Source: Haberlea rhodopensis (taxonomy: Eukaryota; Streptophyta; Magnoliopsida; Lamiales; Gesneriaceae). Taken from it: a DNA stretch of 64,000 bases. Positions 11,473 to 23,219 of the stretch are shown one piece after another; within the stretch, counting starts at the first letter, position 1, and each line of letters starts with the position of its first letter. The position numbers and the translations under genes were made by a program. The stretch covers positions 3,038,001 through 3,102,000 of the forward strand of contig CAJQUN010000055.1 of NCBI GenBank assembly GCA_907163345.1, written 5' to 3'. The notes under the pieces are model-generated. The model made no database searches, was not told the DNA's origin, and worked only from the letters and a program-made list of their open reading frames with translations.

Positions 11473-12056
11473 TTCCCCACATTGATATATGCATGTTCGG
11501 GCTAAAATTAAGATTTTATCAAAAATTCTGGACTCATTTGAATATTGGATGACCAGGTCATGAAACCCTTAGCCACAATTATACCCGACCATAGTTCAGA
11601 ACATCTGATTCGACGGTTCAAAAAACTTCGACCCTTAACATTAATCTTCTTTGACGGTTCAGATAACTGTTAACCAACGATTACGGTTACAGATCATATA
11701 TATGACCATTGATCGGGTCTAGCCAAAATGATTTGAAACAGTACGAATTTCAAATTTGAGAAACTCACATTAAAGGGGCCAAAATGCTGTGGACCGAAGC
11801 ATATATATATCATTTCACTTTTTATTCTATTAGAATCGCATTTTCTCATATATATATATTTAGATTATTAATTTTTTTTAATGTATGAGGATTTAATTAA
11901 AAATGTAAAGTTTTACTAGCCCAATTAAAATAAAATAGAGGCTCTTTATGCAATTAAATCGATATATATAGTCGGCACCAGTAAGCTTTCTTCTGATTTT
12001 AAGAACCTTCTTAAGCAACATTAGAAGCCAATGCAACCGCTCATGAGCTCTTAAGT
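11473..12056. other. Non-coding interval between MULE and copia-type LTR
   Basis: AT-rich sequence with no supported gene. It starts at the MULE target-site duplication and ends where TGTTGGG opens the copia-type LTR. Confidence 0.5.
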
Positions 12057-12550
12057 TGTTGGGTTTAGCAAACCTCACTAATCTTAGTTTTGATGTTAAT
12101 AAACCTTAATAATTATATTGAGTTTATCAAGGTTTATCTATGCCAAAGAAAAAACAGTAAAGTTGGAAGGATTCAACTAAGTAAAGTTGAATCAGCTGAA
12201 GTGATCAGCGGAACATATCAACAAGAGGCCATCAGAACTGATCGCAGGGCCTACTGAGTGATCAAAAGCACTGATCAATCTGTAGTTGAATCCATACCAG
12301 CCGACTGTTACCAGAAATGATATCAGGGCCAGCTGAAAGAAAATATCTTAACCAGATAAGCCAATTGATTGAGTAACGAAGTTGATTCAATCCAACATAG
12401 TTGATATAATGACTCCAACTGAATATCCAAAACGACTGAGCATTCAACCTTGTTGGATTCAAACAGATGAAAACCAGCTGAGTAACCCACAAAGTAGTAG
12501 AGACAGAGACCATCGAATGATCACCAATATACTTTGATATCAAAAGGCTT
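12057..12550 (+). mobile_element. Left part of an old copia-type LTR
   Basis: Starts TGTTGGG and continues with the TTTTGATGTTAATAAA-type opening seen in many plant copia LTRs. It is cut at 12551-12555 by the Athila/Tat-like insertion. The sequence resumes at 34239 after one ACCAT copy. The right half (34239 to about 35565) has an LTR-like TATA box and ends CTAACA. Confidence 0.55.
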
Positions 12551-13600
12551 ACCATTGATAAGTGTGGTTTTTACACTTAATTTGGTATAAGATTATGGGC
12601 GTTTTTGTAGTGATTCATGGAAAATATTACGCGTTTTGGTATATATTTGTATATTTCAGGAATCTAGGTACAAATGCATAAAAGTGGAGGAAATAAGCTA
12701 GAAATGATGAAAAATGACCAAACCGAGCAAACACGGAATATGAGGGACGGAATCGCAATTTGCTGAAATTTCAGAGGAAGCGATCAATCGCTTCATTTCG
12801 GGCGATCGATCGCCTCGAGGCAGAATGTTATGTCGATCGATCGCCACTTATTGCCGATCGATCGTCGAACCCTAAAAATTCAAGATTTTGTTTCCTTCTT
12901 GGTTATTTTGTGTCCAAACTTTGCAAAACTCTCCACCACTATTTATAAACTTGTCTTGGACGAAAATCAGGAGTCTTAGCTCATAATTAAACCCTACAAC
13001 ACTTAGCCACCATCACACTTCATCTTCTCCAACCATCCATACACCACAATTCCATTGAAGAGGAGACGCATCGGAAGATACGGGACGACAGAGCAATGCA
13101 ATGAGTCAACGCCTCTCGTTATTTCCGTATTTCTAACTCTAGTTCTATATTTTCATTAGATTTTAATGTTTAGATTGTTGCAAAAGAAGTTTATGCATTG
13201 TTATTTGATGGAGATTGTTGGCTAGGTTTGTTGTCAAGACTAATGGGATCCTTCGTATGAACCCATAATTCAATTTTAATGTTTTTGATTGATTCTTATA
13301 TTTCTAAGTGCATAAATTGTTGTTATGCATGCTTTTGAGGGTTTGGCTATCCTTGAATGATACTTAATTGTAATTGAGATAGAGAGATAAAATTGCAAGA
13401 TATAGTGATTTATGCCTTGGATTTCAGGCTGAGATCGAGAGATGAAGTCAACTACACGTGTGATAGCTATAGATATCTAGTAATCGAAGGCTAGAAGTTT
13501 TCATAGATTGACATACAATATTAATTGATCAATAAGGATACGAGAGTGGCTTATTGTTACGTTAGTATTAGATTTGTTATAGCTAGACCAAGGTATAACA

Positions 13601-14152
13601 TAGGGGTGCTTATCGGGCCGGGTAAATCCGGACCCGGCCTGAAACCGAACCGGTTAGCCCAGTTCGGAATCGGAACCGGGCTAAACGGTTCCGAACCGGT
13701 CCGGAACAGGTAAGATACCGGTCCGGATCGGTTCTACCGTTCCGGAACAGGTATCTTATCGGTTCCGGATTAAACGAATCCGGTTCCGGGTTGAACTGGA
13801 ACCGGATCCGTTAATTTTAAAAAAAATTATTTTTTTAAATATAGATAAATATATTTGATGTTAGTTTACAAACACAAAGGCCCATTATCTCAATTGGTTA
13901 TAGTTATAGAGTAGAAGGTGATGGTTGAGTGTTCGAATCCTCCACACAACAAGTTATACCTTAATTTTTCGAAAAAACAAAATTTAAAATTCTAAAATAC
14001 GGGTTCCTGGTTGGAATCGGTCCAACCCGGAACCGGTGGAACCGGAACTGGACCCGATCCGATACCGGATCGGACCTGTTCCGTCCTTAACGGACCCGGA
14101 ACCGGCCGATTCTGGTCCGGACCAGACCGGGTCAAGCCAATAAGCACCCCTA
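13601..14152. mobile_element. hAT-type MITE in the 5' LTR
   Basis: A 552-bp insertion with perfect 13-bp terminal inverted repeats TAGGGGTGCTTAT/ATAAGCACCCCTA and an 8-bp TSD GTATAACA (13593-13600, 14153-14160), which are hAT hallmarks. Its subterminal regions are dense in CCGGTTCCGG-like repeats in both orientations. The empty site is visible in the 3' LTR copies, where GGTATAACAAGTGC is uninterrupted. There is no transposase. Confidence 0.9.
13877..13945 (+). other. tRNA-like sequence inside the MITE
   Basis: A TCTCAATTGGTTATAG stretch resembling a Pol III A box (13888-13903) precedes GTTCGAATCC, an excellent B box (13931-13940), at tRNA-like spacing. The acceptor arms do not pair convincingly, so this is a decayed tRNA or SINE head captured by the MITE rather than a working tRNA gene. 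Confidence 0.5.
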
Positions 14153-14524
14153 GTATAACAAGTGCATTAGGAAAACTCGTCACCTTAGATTGTTGGAATT
14201 CAATTTTTAACTAATATGCGAATTATGGGGGATTACAGGGGTAAACCAAAAGTTTTGATAATTGTTTATTTTGATTCTAATCTTATTCATTCTTGTTTGT
14301 TTGGGTTGATATTGAGTTAATTAGTCAATTTAGTTAATTAATCACAACCAATTATAGTAAACTAAATATAGTTAAATTAGTTGAGTTTGGTACTTATTTC
14401 ATAGTCCTCATGGGTTCGACACTCATAGTTATAATATCATTATACTAAAACTTGACACCGTGCACTTGCGGTACGCAATCGCTACACTGAAAAATACTGT
14501 TTAAAATAATAGCGATCAAGTTTT

Positions 14525-14542
14525 TGGCGCCGTTGCCGGGGA
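14525..14542 (+). other. Primer binding site, tRNA-Asp type
   Basis: TGGCGCCGTTGCCGGGGA begins 6 bases after the 5' LTR. It is complementary to the 3' end of plant tRNA-Asp, the primer typical of Athila/Tat-lineage elements. Confidence 0.88.
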
Positions 14543-14962
14543 CTAGTTTTAATAATATCAAACGAGATTAGTTGACCGTAGTTTAGTCATTTGTTTTTTT
14601 TTATTATTTTCTTTATTTTCTTTATTTTTTTCTGTCTGTGTTCTTTTGGTTGATTGTTGCAGGTTGTTATCTCTTGGTGCATGCTAATGATTAGCAAACC
14701 TACACTTGGGCCTTTTGATCCCGAGATCGAACGCACCTGTCAAAGGAGGCTAAGGCAAGCAAGATCACTAATGGCTAATAATGAGGAGATTCCAGTACCA
14801 CCAGTTGCAAGATCACTCATGGACTACGCCCATCCTTCATTCCATGGATCACTGTCTAATATCATGAGACCAACAATCCAGGCTAACAACTTCAAGATCA
14901 AGCCTGCTATCATACAGATGATCCAACATTCAGTCCAGTTTGGGGGAGCAGCTACTGATGAT

Positions 14963-16653
14963 TGATCGCTTTTATTTTAAACAATTAATTCCAATCTAGC
15001 GATTTTAGACCGCAAGTGCACGGTGTCAAGTTTTAGTATAGATAGGAAGATACGGATTGTCGAACCCACAGGGACTAACAAGTAAGTACAAAATAAGAAA
15101 CTTTTGACTATATTTAACCTACGAAATTGAAGTAATAATTAAACTACTAATTAATTAAATTAACTACTAATCCAACCAAGTCAATAAAAGTAAACGAGAA
15201 AAATCCACAAGATAAGATTATCGAGACTTTGGCTCACCAATGTAATTCCCTACAATTCTCGATTGAATATTCAAATATTTCTAAGGTGACGAGTTCTCCC
15301 AATTTATCTAATACACTCTCTCGAGCTATATTAAACCTAACACCGAATTGCAATAAGTAACTCTCGTTCACTTATCTAACAATTCAATGTTGCATAAAAT
15401 CCATGAAAACTCCTAGCTTTTAATTACTAGAATCTATGGCTATCACGCATGTATTTGACGTCATCTCTCGATCTCGGTCTTAATTCCATGGTATGAGTTA
15501 TTTATTCAGTATCATAAAATCATCTCTCGATCTCAATTACGATACTAACATCATTCAAAGGTGATCAATCCTCTAAAAGCATGAAGAACATAAAACATAC
15601 GCAAAGAACTATAAGAATCCAATCATTAAATCATAAAATCGAAGGTTCATAACAAAGGATTCGCCTAGCCTCGATAAATAAAATTAGTTCAACATATTAA
15701 ATCAAAACAAATCAAAACTAAGAATTAAAGACAAAGAAAAACTCCCAGCGTCGACTCCGGTTGTAGATCTTCGCTCCTTCTCTTGCTTCCTTCTCGATCG
15801 TCTCTTTTTATCGCCTTGTTGGGTTGTTCCAAATCCTAGGATGAAGGGTTGATGAAGGTTGGTGATGGTGATATATGGAGAAAGATGGAGGTTATGGTGG
15901 AGGTTTTTACGTGTGGTTTGTGAAGGAAAGGGGGGCTGTGGTGATGGTGGATGTGGTGATTGGGTTCCTAGGTTAAAATCTAATCATTCCCTTGTGTAAG
16001 TCTCGCCCCTGCCTTTTAAAAATCTCGTGCATCAAATAAGGAAAGCAGTCCAAAATTTCCAAAATTCGTCAGGCGTAATGACGCCTCCGAAGTGGCGTAG
16101 TTACGCCTGTCGATGTGTCAAAAATCTGGCTTCCCGCGTGATAGGCGTAATTACGCCTCCAAAGTGGCGTAATTACGCCACTTAAATTTTCAAAAGCCGT
16201 GGGCTAGGCGTAGTTACGCCTAAAAGGAGGCGTAATTACGCCTGTTGAATTAATTCAATGATGTTTCTTCGCCTTTTTTCAGCTTCTGGCGAGTTTCGTA
16301 TTTTAGCCATAACTTTCTCATATGAACTCCAAATTTGATGAATCAGCTGTCCACGCGAAGATAAGAGAAAGTTCTACAACTTTTATATGGACCACATTTC
16401 CAAAACATGGCTCGAACTTATAGTAATTTGAGGAGAAAGGAGCAATATGTGTCTTGGATTCTGGTTTTTTCCTCTTTTCTTCAACTTTATTCATTCTTTC
16501 ATCATTTTTGGTTCATTTTTCTACTTTTATGCAATTTCAACATTGATTCCTGAAATATAGAAATATATACCATAAACCGTAAAATAATCCAAGAATCAAC
16601 ACCAAAACATATACATATCATAGCCTAAAAACACATAATATTCAACCCTATCA
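14963..16653 (-). repeat. 3' LTR of the nested gag-only element
   Basis: TGATCGC...CCTATCA on +, 1691 bp. It contains six or so GGCGTAATTACGCC-type palindromes (about 16070-16245). Confidence 0.92.
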
Positions 16654-18180
16654 ACTCCCCCAAACTTATCACTTAATCGTCCTCGATTAAGCATTAAGAT
16701 CATAAGGTAGAGTTCATTCTTAATATTTGAAACAATTATTTCATGACTTGCTTATTCTCAGAAATCTCATGCACATATACAAAAGTTGACAAGACATGCT
16801 TTCTCCTAATTCAAGCAACATATCTCAAAATCGGAACGTGTGTGTGTGCTCTAGTCAATCTCAAGTTTCATGCACATATTCAAGATCAAATCATGCTAAT
16901 CAACTCAAAGTCGAGATTATCATCAAGCATTACATAGGCCTATTTTCAAACAACTTCTCCACTAATGATAGTTACTCCCTAAACTTGGATCAAAAGGACT
17001 TTTTAAGCTTGTAATGTAAGGCCTTTGGTGTTGGCTTCAAAGAAAAGATAGGATAAGCGCAAAGAAGAGAGTATAATCATTTACAGTTCAAATATTTTGC
17101 ACACATCGAGCTTCTCTTCTTTTTCTTTTATAGCCTTGGCCACTTTGGGTCTTATATGTTTTTTTTTTCTTTTCAAGGCTCTTTGTCTATCTTTTTCTTT
17201 TCTCATTCATCAATATTTTTCAATAAGCTCATCAGGATATAACAATTTACGTGCATCGAATGGAATTCATTATACTCTCTTAGGGTAAGGATAACCTTTT
17301 TTCATTTAGGCTCAAATATAGGTAAGTATAATGAGTTTGCCAAGAATGTCGAATGGGGTCTAATTATATGCAATGCATATACCATTCTTTTTTCAATAAA
17401 GCTCAAATGGGACACTAGGGATTGATATAGAATAGGTAAGCTTGAAAGGCTCAAACGTGTCAAAGATCGCCTAGATCATTTCCAAGTCAAGTTTGTAACT
17501 ATAAAATTTCGCCTCAAAGTGTCATCATCAAATAAGTTCTAGGATAGCTCTAAGATGCTCAAGACAAATCATTAAGTTCACAACAATTATCACTATTCAA
17601 CATGCAATCCACAAGATCATGACTCATTGTGCTCAATATATTCCTCAATCTTGACATGCTAACTCAAATTAGGATATTCATGTACAAGTCCAATTACAAA
17701 TCAAGTTCATATGCATAGTGAGATCAAAATCCTCATTGAATAGTCACTACTATAATTCATTCTTTTCTCAAGTTTGAACTCATAAAGAAAAATTTAGCTC
17801 ATAATAATCGGACGATTCAAGTGTCATTTAAGCACACAACAGTAGATTAAACAAGTAAAACATGCAAGCCACTCCCCCAAACTTAAATCAAACATTGTCC
17901 TCAATGTTTAAAAGAATCAAAGGGAAACAGTAAACTCCCCTGATCAAGACGCTTTTATAAGGGTTGAGGAAGTTCGGCTTTTGGAAGCTCCACTGTTGTA
18001 GGGGTTCATTCTCCATCTGAGTACCTAGCAAGAGAAGAATGCAAATGGTAAAATATTCGACTCGAGAGATAAACAAACTAAAATGCAAAAACTGAAAAAA
18101 AAAAAAAAAAACTAAATAGCAAAAGGATACGCTTGGTTTGCCTCCCAAGAAGCGCTGATTTCTAGTCGTCGGCTTGACCA
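16654..18180. other. Conserved non-coding interior of the nested element
   Basis: Starts with the PPT complement (ACTCCCCCAAACTT) and has a second PPT-like block near 17873-17885 and a poly-A run near 18094-18111. Blocks near 16975-17095 and 17430-17490 are the reverse complement of blocks near 30560-30690 and 25270-25320 in the outer element. No coding potential is evident. Confidence 0.7.
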
Positions 18181-19239
18181 TCAGAAGCAACCATCAAAGA
18201 GTGGCTGCCGCCCATAGTAAGTATCATAGGATACAACAAATGGGTCTTCATTCAATATGCCCTCAAGATTGGCATGATTGTAACAGTGTAAGCTCGTCGC
18301 TCCAACAACATTCTTGAATTGGTAGGTACGGGAGAATGATTCTTGACTCGGCTTCATATCTTGGAGGATGTAGTATGGTGAAGTTGGCATCGATGGAAAG
18401 AAAGGATCCACATATGGCATAGAACGTGTCGCCATCGATGGGTGCATATCAAAGTTCTCAAAACTCTCCTCCTCCAACATCACTCTTGGCTTGTCTTCCC
18501 ATATGATATCAAGGTTTGACTTTTCCACTGTAGGCTCAATCACTTCAAGTGGCTCAACTTTCCTTGAATTTTCCACATGAGTAGGATCACTCCCCCAAAC
18601 TTGATTAGTTGAGTGATCATCATCATATAACCAGGCCTGATTTGAAGATCCCGTCTCCTTCTCTTGGCAGCTCATTGAGATGGTTTTCACAAGGATTGCT
18701 AATTGCTGCTCTAGGTGACGTATAGAATTGGTCTGGTTTTCTAAACGTTGCTCAGTTGACGCCATGAATCTAAGTAACATATCCTCCGATTGAGCCATTA
18801 CTTCTGCAGAACTATCTCTCTTCACTCTATGATGCTCAAATGGTTGGTGCATATCATTAGGGTAGTGAGGCTCCGGTGGGTATTGGTGACTCCAACCTTG
18901 TAGTGAAGGATCACAATGCCAGTGGTAATCGAAGTCCGCCATATCATTGAACAGGTGCAACACACTGTCCCCATCTCTATCAACCAGGGGACTCCCAGTT
19001 ACCAGTGCTCCACTGAATATCCATCCTCGTGTCTGTGCATCCAAACCTTTGAAGAAATATTGCAGAAGAGTATAGTTCGAAAAATTGTGATACCGGAATG
19101 TGTCTGCCAATTCATTGAATCTCCCCCACACTGCATAAAACGGCTCCGAATATTGTTGGGCAAATTTTGTGAAGACTTGTTGATGAAGCATCACAAGTAC
19201 CTCGCAATAAAAACAAATAAAACAATTAAATATATACAA
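18181..19239 (-). CDS. gag-like protein of the nested non-autonomous element
   Basis: An uninterrupted 352-codon minus-strand frame. The N-terminal part has a retrotransposon gag signature (FTKFAQQYSEPFYAVWGRFN, about residues 24-43, then QYFFKGLDAQTRGWIF). A coiled-coil-like stretch follows (LRFMASTEQRLENQTNSIRH...LEQQLAILVKT), then an acidic tail with no zinc knuckle. The reading frame is intact, in line with the near-identical LTRs. It may begin upstream of the first ATG, because similar gags start near the PBS. It is probably a divergent or shortened Athila/Tat gag. Confidence 0.75.
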   Translation of the reverse strand: MYIFNCFICFYCEVLVMLHQQVFTKFAQQYSEPFYAVWGRFNELADTFRYHNFSNYTLLQYFFKGLDAQTRGWIFSGALVTGSPLVDRDGDSVLHLFNDMADFDYHWHCDPSLQGWSHQYPPEPHYPNDMHQPFEHHRVKRDSSAEVMAQSEDMLLRFMASTEQRLENQTNSIRHLEQQLAILVKTISMSCQEKETGSSNQAWLYDDDHSTNQVWGSDPTHVENSRKVEPLEVIEPTVEKSNLDIIWEDKPRVMLEEESFENFDMHPSMATRSMPYVDPFFPSMPTSPYYILQDMKPSQESFSRTYQFKNVVGATSLHCYNHANLEGILNEDPFVVSYDTYYGRQPLFDGCF

Positions 19240-19323
19240 AAAAGAAAAAAAATGGTTAAATTACAGTCAAAGCTTCTCGTATGATATTACTAAAGTTAGT
19301 CCCCGGCAACGGCGCCAAAAACT

Positions 19324-21014
19324 TGATCGCTTTTATTTTAAACAATTAATTCCAATCTAGCGATTTTAGACCGCAAGTGCACGGTGTCAAGTTTTAGTAT
19401 AGATAGGAAGATACGGATTGTCGAACCCACAGGGACTAACAAGTAAGTACCAAATAAGAAACTTTTGACTATATTTAACCTACGAAATTGAAGTAATAAT
19501 TAAACTACTAATTAATTAAATTAACTACTAATCCAACCAAGTCAATAAAAGTAAACGAGAAAAATCCACAAGATAAGATTATCGAGACTTTGGCTCACCA
19601 ATGTAATTCCCTACAATTCTCGATTGAATATTCAAATATTTCTAAGGTGACGAGTTCTCCCAATTTATCTAATACACTCTCTCGAGCTATATTAAACCTA
19701 ACACCGAATTGCAATAAGTAACTCTCGTTCACTTATCTAACAATTCAATGTTGCATAAAATCCATGAAAACTCCTAGCTTTTAATTACTAGAATCTATGG
19801 CTATCACGCATGTATTTGACGTCATCTCTCGATCTCGGTCTTAATTCCATGGTATGAGTTATTTATTCAGTATCATAAAATCATCTCTCGATCTCAATTA
19901 CGATACTAACATCATTCAAAGGTGATCAATCCTCTAAAAGCATGAAGAACATAAAACATACGCAAAGAACTATAAGAATCCAATCATTAAATCATAAAAT
20001 CGAAGGTTCATAACAAAGGATTCGCCTAGCCTCGATAAATAAAATTAGTTCAACATATTAAATCAAAACAAATCAAAACTAAGAATTAAAGACAAAGAAA
20101 AACTCCCAGCGTCGACTCCGGTTGTAGATCTTCGCTCCTTCTCTTGCTTCCTTCTCGATCGTCTCTTTTTATCGCCTTGTTGGGTTGTTCCAAATCCTAG
20201 GATGAAGGGTTGATGAAGGTTGGTGATGGTGATATATGGAGAAAGATGGAGGTTATGGTGGAGGTTTTTACGTGTGGTTTGTGAAGGAAAGGGGGGTTGT
20301 GGTGATGGTGGATGTGGTGATTGGGTTCCTAGGTTAAAATCTAATCATTCCCTTGTGTAAGTCTCGCCCCTGCCTTTTAAAAATCTCGTGCATCAAATAA
20401 GGAAAGCAGTCCAAAATTTCCAAAATTCGTCAGGCGTAATGACGCCTCCGAAGTGGCGTAGTTACGCCTGTCGATGTGTCAAAAATCTGGCTTCCCGCGT
20501 GATAGGCGTAATTACGCCTCCAAAGTGGCGTAATTACGCCACTTAAATTTTCAAAAGCCGTGGGCTAGGCGTAGTTACGCCTAAAAGGAGGCGTAATTAC
20601 GCCTGTTGAATTAATTCAATGATGTTTCTTCGCCTTTTTTCAGCTTCTGGAGAGTTTCGTATTTTAGCCATAACTTTCTCATATGAACTCCAAATTTGAT
20701 GAATCAGCTGTCCACGCGAAGATAAGAGAAAGTTCTACAACTTTTATATGGACCACATTTCCAAAACATGGCTCGAACTTATAGTAATTTGAGGAGAAAG
20801 GAGCAATATGTGTCTTGGATTCTGGTTTTTTCCTCTTTTCTTCAACTTTATTCATTCTTTCATCATTTTTGGTTCATTTTTCTACTTTTATGCAATTTCA
20901 ACATTGATTCCTGAAATATAGAAATATATACCATAAACCGTAAAATAATCCAAGAATCAACACCAAAACATATACATATCATAGCCTAAAAACACATAAT
21001 ATTCAACCCTATCA
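19324..21014 (-). repeat. 5' LTR of the nested gag-only element
   Basis: 1691 bp, nearly identical to 14963-16653. The same GGCGTAATTACGCC palindromes lie at about 20431-20606. Confidence 0.92.
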
Positions 21015-22316
21015 ATGATCCCAACGCCCACATCTCCAACTTCTTGGAGATTTGTGAGACCTTTAAATATAATGGCGTTACTGACGATGCCATCAGGTTA
21101 CTTTTGTTTCCTTTCTCTTTACGTGATATAGCTAAATCTTGGTTACAAATGTTGCCTGCAGATGCTATTACTACGTGGGATGGAATGGCACAATTGTTCT
21201 TGTCAAAGTTCTTTCCACCATCTAAGACGGCCAAGATGTGCAATGACATCACAACTTTTGCCCAATATGATCCCGAGACACTGTATGAAGCATGGGAGGG
21301 CTTCAAAGATCTACTGCGGAGATGCCCACATCATTGCCTCCATATCTTCTGCAGGTACAAACGTTTTTAACGGTTTATTTTTTATAATCGTTCTATGATT
21401 GATGCAGCATCAGGAGGAGCTATGATGAGGAATACTCCCGAAGAGGCTTATACGCTGTTGGAGGAGATGACTGCTAATAGCTGTCAATGGCAGTCCGAAA
21501 GGAACATGCCAAAGAAGCAAGCCAGATCGCATCAAGTGAGTGAAGTCATTGCCTAGCTGCCCAATTGGAAGCGCTGAACAAGAAGATCGATAGTTTGAGA
21601 TGCATGTAATGCAAGTTCAAACTGTTACATGCGAGCTTTTCCAAGGAGGACATTCGAGCACGGAATGCCAAGTAGGTAACCCTTTCGTTACAACTAATGA
21701 AGTTGTTAACTTTGTAGGGAACCGACCACCACCGACCTATCCTTACCAAAATATGTACAATACGGGGCCGATGAACTATCCCCAACCACCACCGGGGTAT
21801 GCACCAAAGCCAAGCATGGAGGAGCTGTTAACCATGTTCATATCATCGGCTGAAACGAGGATGAACAATCATGAGTCGTCGATAAAGAACTTGGAACTCC
21901 AAGGGGGACAGTTAGCGAAAATCCTAGCCGGACGACCACAAGGAGCACTACCTAGTGACGCTGAGACGAACCCTAGGGACCAAGTCCATGCAATCACGTT
22001 GAGGAGCAGAAATGAGGTCGCTGAGAAGAAGGATGCACACATTGAATTGAAAGGCGAGGCGGACATCAAGAAAGAAGATGTTCAAACACGCGACAAAAGT
22101 AAGTCCACTAAGACCACTACACCCATCACACCTGCTAAGGTAGACATCTCACTCCATTTCCCCACTGCATATAAGAGAGCAAAAATAGATGCTAAGTTTT
22201 TAGAATTGATAAAGAATCTCCATATTGAGATGCCTTTCATTGATGCTATACGGCACATGCCGAATTATGATAAGTTGAAATTCTAAAAAAAAAAGCGGAA
22301 ACTGGGAGAGCACAAG

Positions 22317-22740
22317 ATGATAAACTTAACTGAGGAGTGTTCTGCTGTCATACAAAATGATTCACCTCCTAAGTTAAAGGATCCATGGAGTTTCGTTATA
22401 CCTTGCAAGATCAACTCAACTTTGTTTAAGAAATCTTTATGTGATTTGGGGTCAAGTGTTAATTTAATGCCTCTGTCTTTGTACAGGAAGCTGGGCTTAG
22501 GAGAGCTCAAAGCGGTCATTGTTTCACTGCAGATGGCGGACAAGTCCATCAAGTACCCTCATGGGGATAGTTGAGGATGTACTAGTCAAGGTTGATAAAT
22601 TCTCCATTCCGGTGGATTTCATTGTGTTGGACATAACGAAAGATGCATGCATGCCTCTGATTCTAGGAAGACCGTTCCTAGCTACTGGAAGGGTGGGGGG
22701 ATCAAGTTGTTTATCATATGTTCAAAGCTTTGAACACTAC
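22317..22740 (+). pseudogene. Retropepsin region of the Athila/Tat-like element
   Basis: An aspartic protease region recognised by SLCDLGSSVNLMPLSLYRKL with the catalytic D-L/T-G-S motif (DLGSS). After a one-base frame change near 22555 it continues with IVEDVLVKVDKFSIPVDFIV and ILGRPFLATG. No reverse transcriptase follows; the frame decays after about 22690. Confidence 0.78.
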
Positions 22741-22875
22741 ACGCACTGAGCATCGATGTTTTAGTGTTAATATAATTGATAAATTATCTGTTGATGCGAT
22801 GCAGGTTAAGAGCGAGAAGAAGATGGAAGTCACATCGAATGGCCATCAAAGAGGAGGCAAATTCCGTGAGGGTGA

Positions 22876-23112
22876 ATGGTGCAAATGAATATGAAAAAAA
22901 TGAGACTTTGTCCATGGAAGGCGGACTCGCTATGGGTTGGACCGTTCAAAGTTGTCGATGTTCTACCATTCGACATCATCAATCTGAGAGATGACCATGG
23001 GGCACTGTTCAATGTGAAAGAGAAGTGGTTACGATTACCACATGGAGGATGGAAAATCGTGCCCCACTGGCCCTTGCGGCACTTGAGCTTACATGGTAAA
23101 AGTCCAGCTTGA
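22876..23112 (+). pseudogene. C-terminal remnant of Ty3 integrase fused after protease
   Basis: Reads SLWVGPFKVVDVLPFDIINL then GALFNVKEKWLRL, which matches the C-terminal domain of plant Ty3 integrases (W-x-GPF motif). RT, RNase H and the integrase core are absent between the protease (22740) and here. The parent therefore suffered one or more large internal deletions. Confidence 0.72.
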
Positions 23113-23219
23113 GACTATAAATCAAGAACTTTTTCTCATCCATTAGCTTTGTTTTTGGTTTGTTTTTGTTTTTGCTTTTGTTTTGATTTTGGTAAGAGAA
23201 TCCATGTGTGCTGTCATGT

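Larger units (their letters stand above)
12556..14518 (+). repeat. 5' LTR of the Athila/Tat-like element
   Basis: TGATAAGTGT...AGCGATCA, 1963 bp including a 552-bp MITE plus its 8-bp duplication. U3 contains clustered GCGATCGATCGC palindromes (about 12776-12868), followed by a TATA-like CTATTTATAAAC at 12939-12950. The same LTR family recurs as the 3' LTR and as the two minus-strand solo LTRs at 23220-24752 and 46883-48405. Confidence 0.88.
14963..21014 (-). mobile_element. Young gag-only LTR retrotransposon nested in gag
   Basis: A 6052-bp complete minus-strand element with TSD ATGAT (14958-14962, 21015-21019). Both LTRs are 1691 bp (14963-16653 and 19324-21014). Reading them side by side I found only three substitutions: C/A near 15090, C/T near 15937 and C/A near 16286, with their mates. 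The PBS is at 19300-19317 (tRNA-Asp type, minus) and the PPT is at 16654-16667. The 2.7-kb interior holds one gag-like ORF and conserved non-coding DNA, with no protease, RT or integrase. It must have been mobilised in trans. The non-coding part matches the 3' interior of the outer element, so it is a derivative of the same lineage. Confidence 0.93.
14681..22286 (+). pseudogene. gag of the Athila/Tat-like element, split by an insertion
   Basis: The capsid/nucleocapsid precursor. The first part (14681-14962; the first ATG in frame is 14681) reads FDPEIERTCQRRLRQAR...IKPAIIQMIQHSVQFGG. It is cut at codon ATDD by the minus-strand element 14963-21014. Removing the insert with one ATGAT copy restores the frame directly into PNAHISNFLEICETF at 21020. 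The capsid core continues to about 21355 (LLLFPFSLRDIAKSWLQ). Frameshifts and a stop near 21360-21560 then break it before the nucleocapsid-like CELFQGGHSSTEC and the family-typical QVHAITLRSRNE stretch. It ends at 22286. It was damaged by small lesions as well as by the insertion. Confidence 0.85.

Noticed and set aside
13931..13940. A functional tRNA gene
   Set aside because: The B box is good, but the acceptor stem and anticodon arm do not form, and the segment is inside a MITE.
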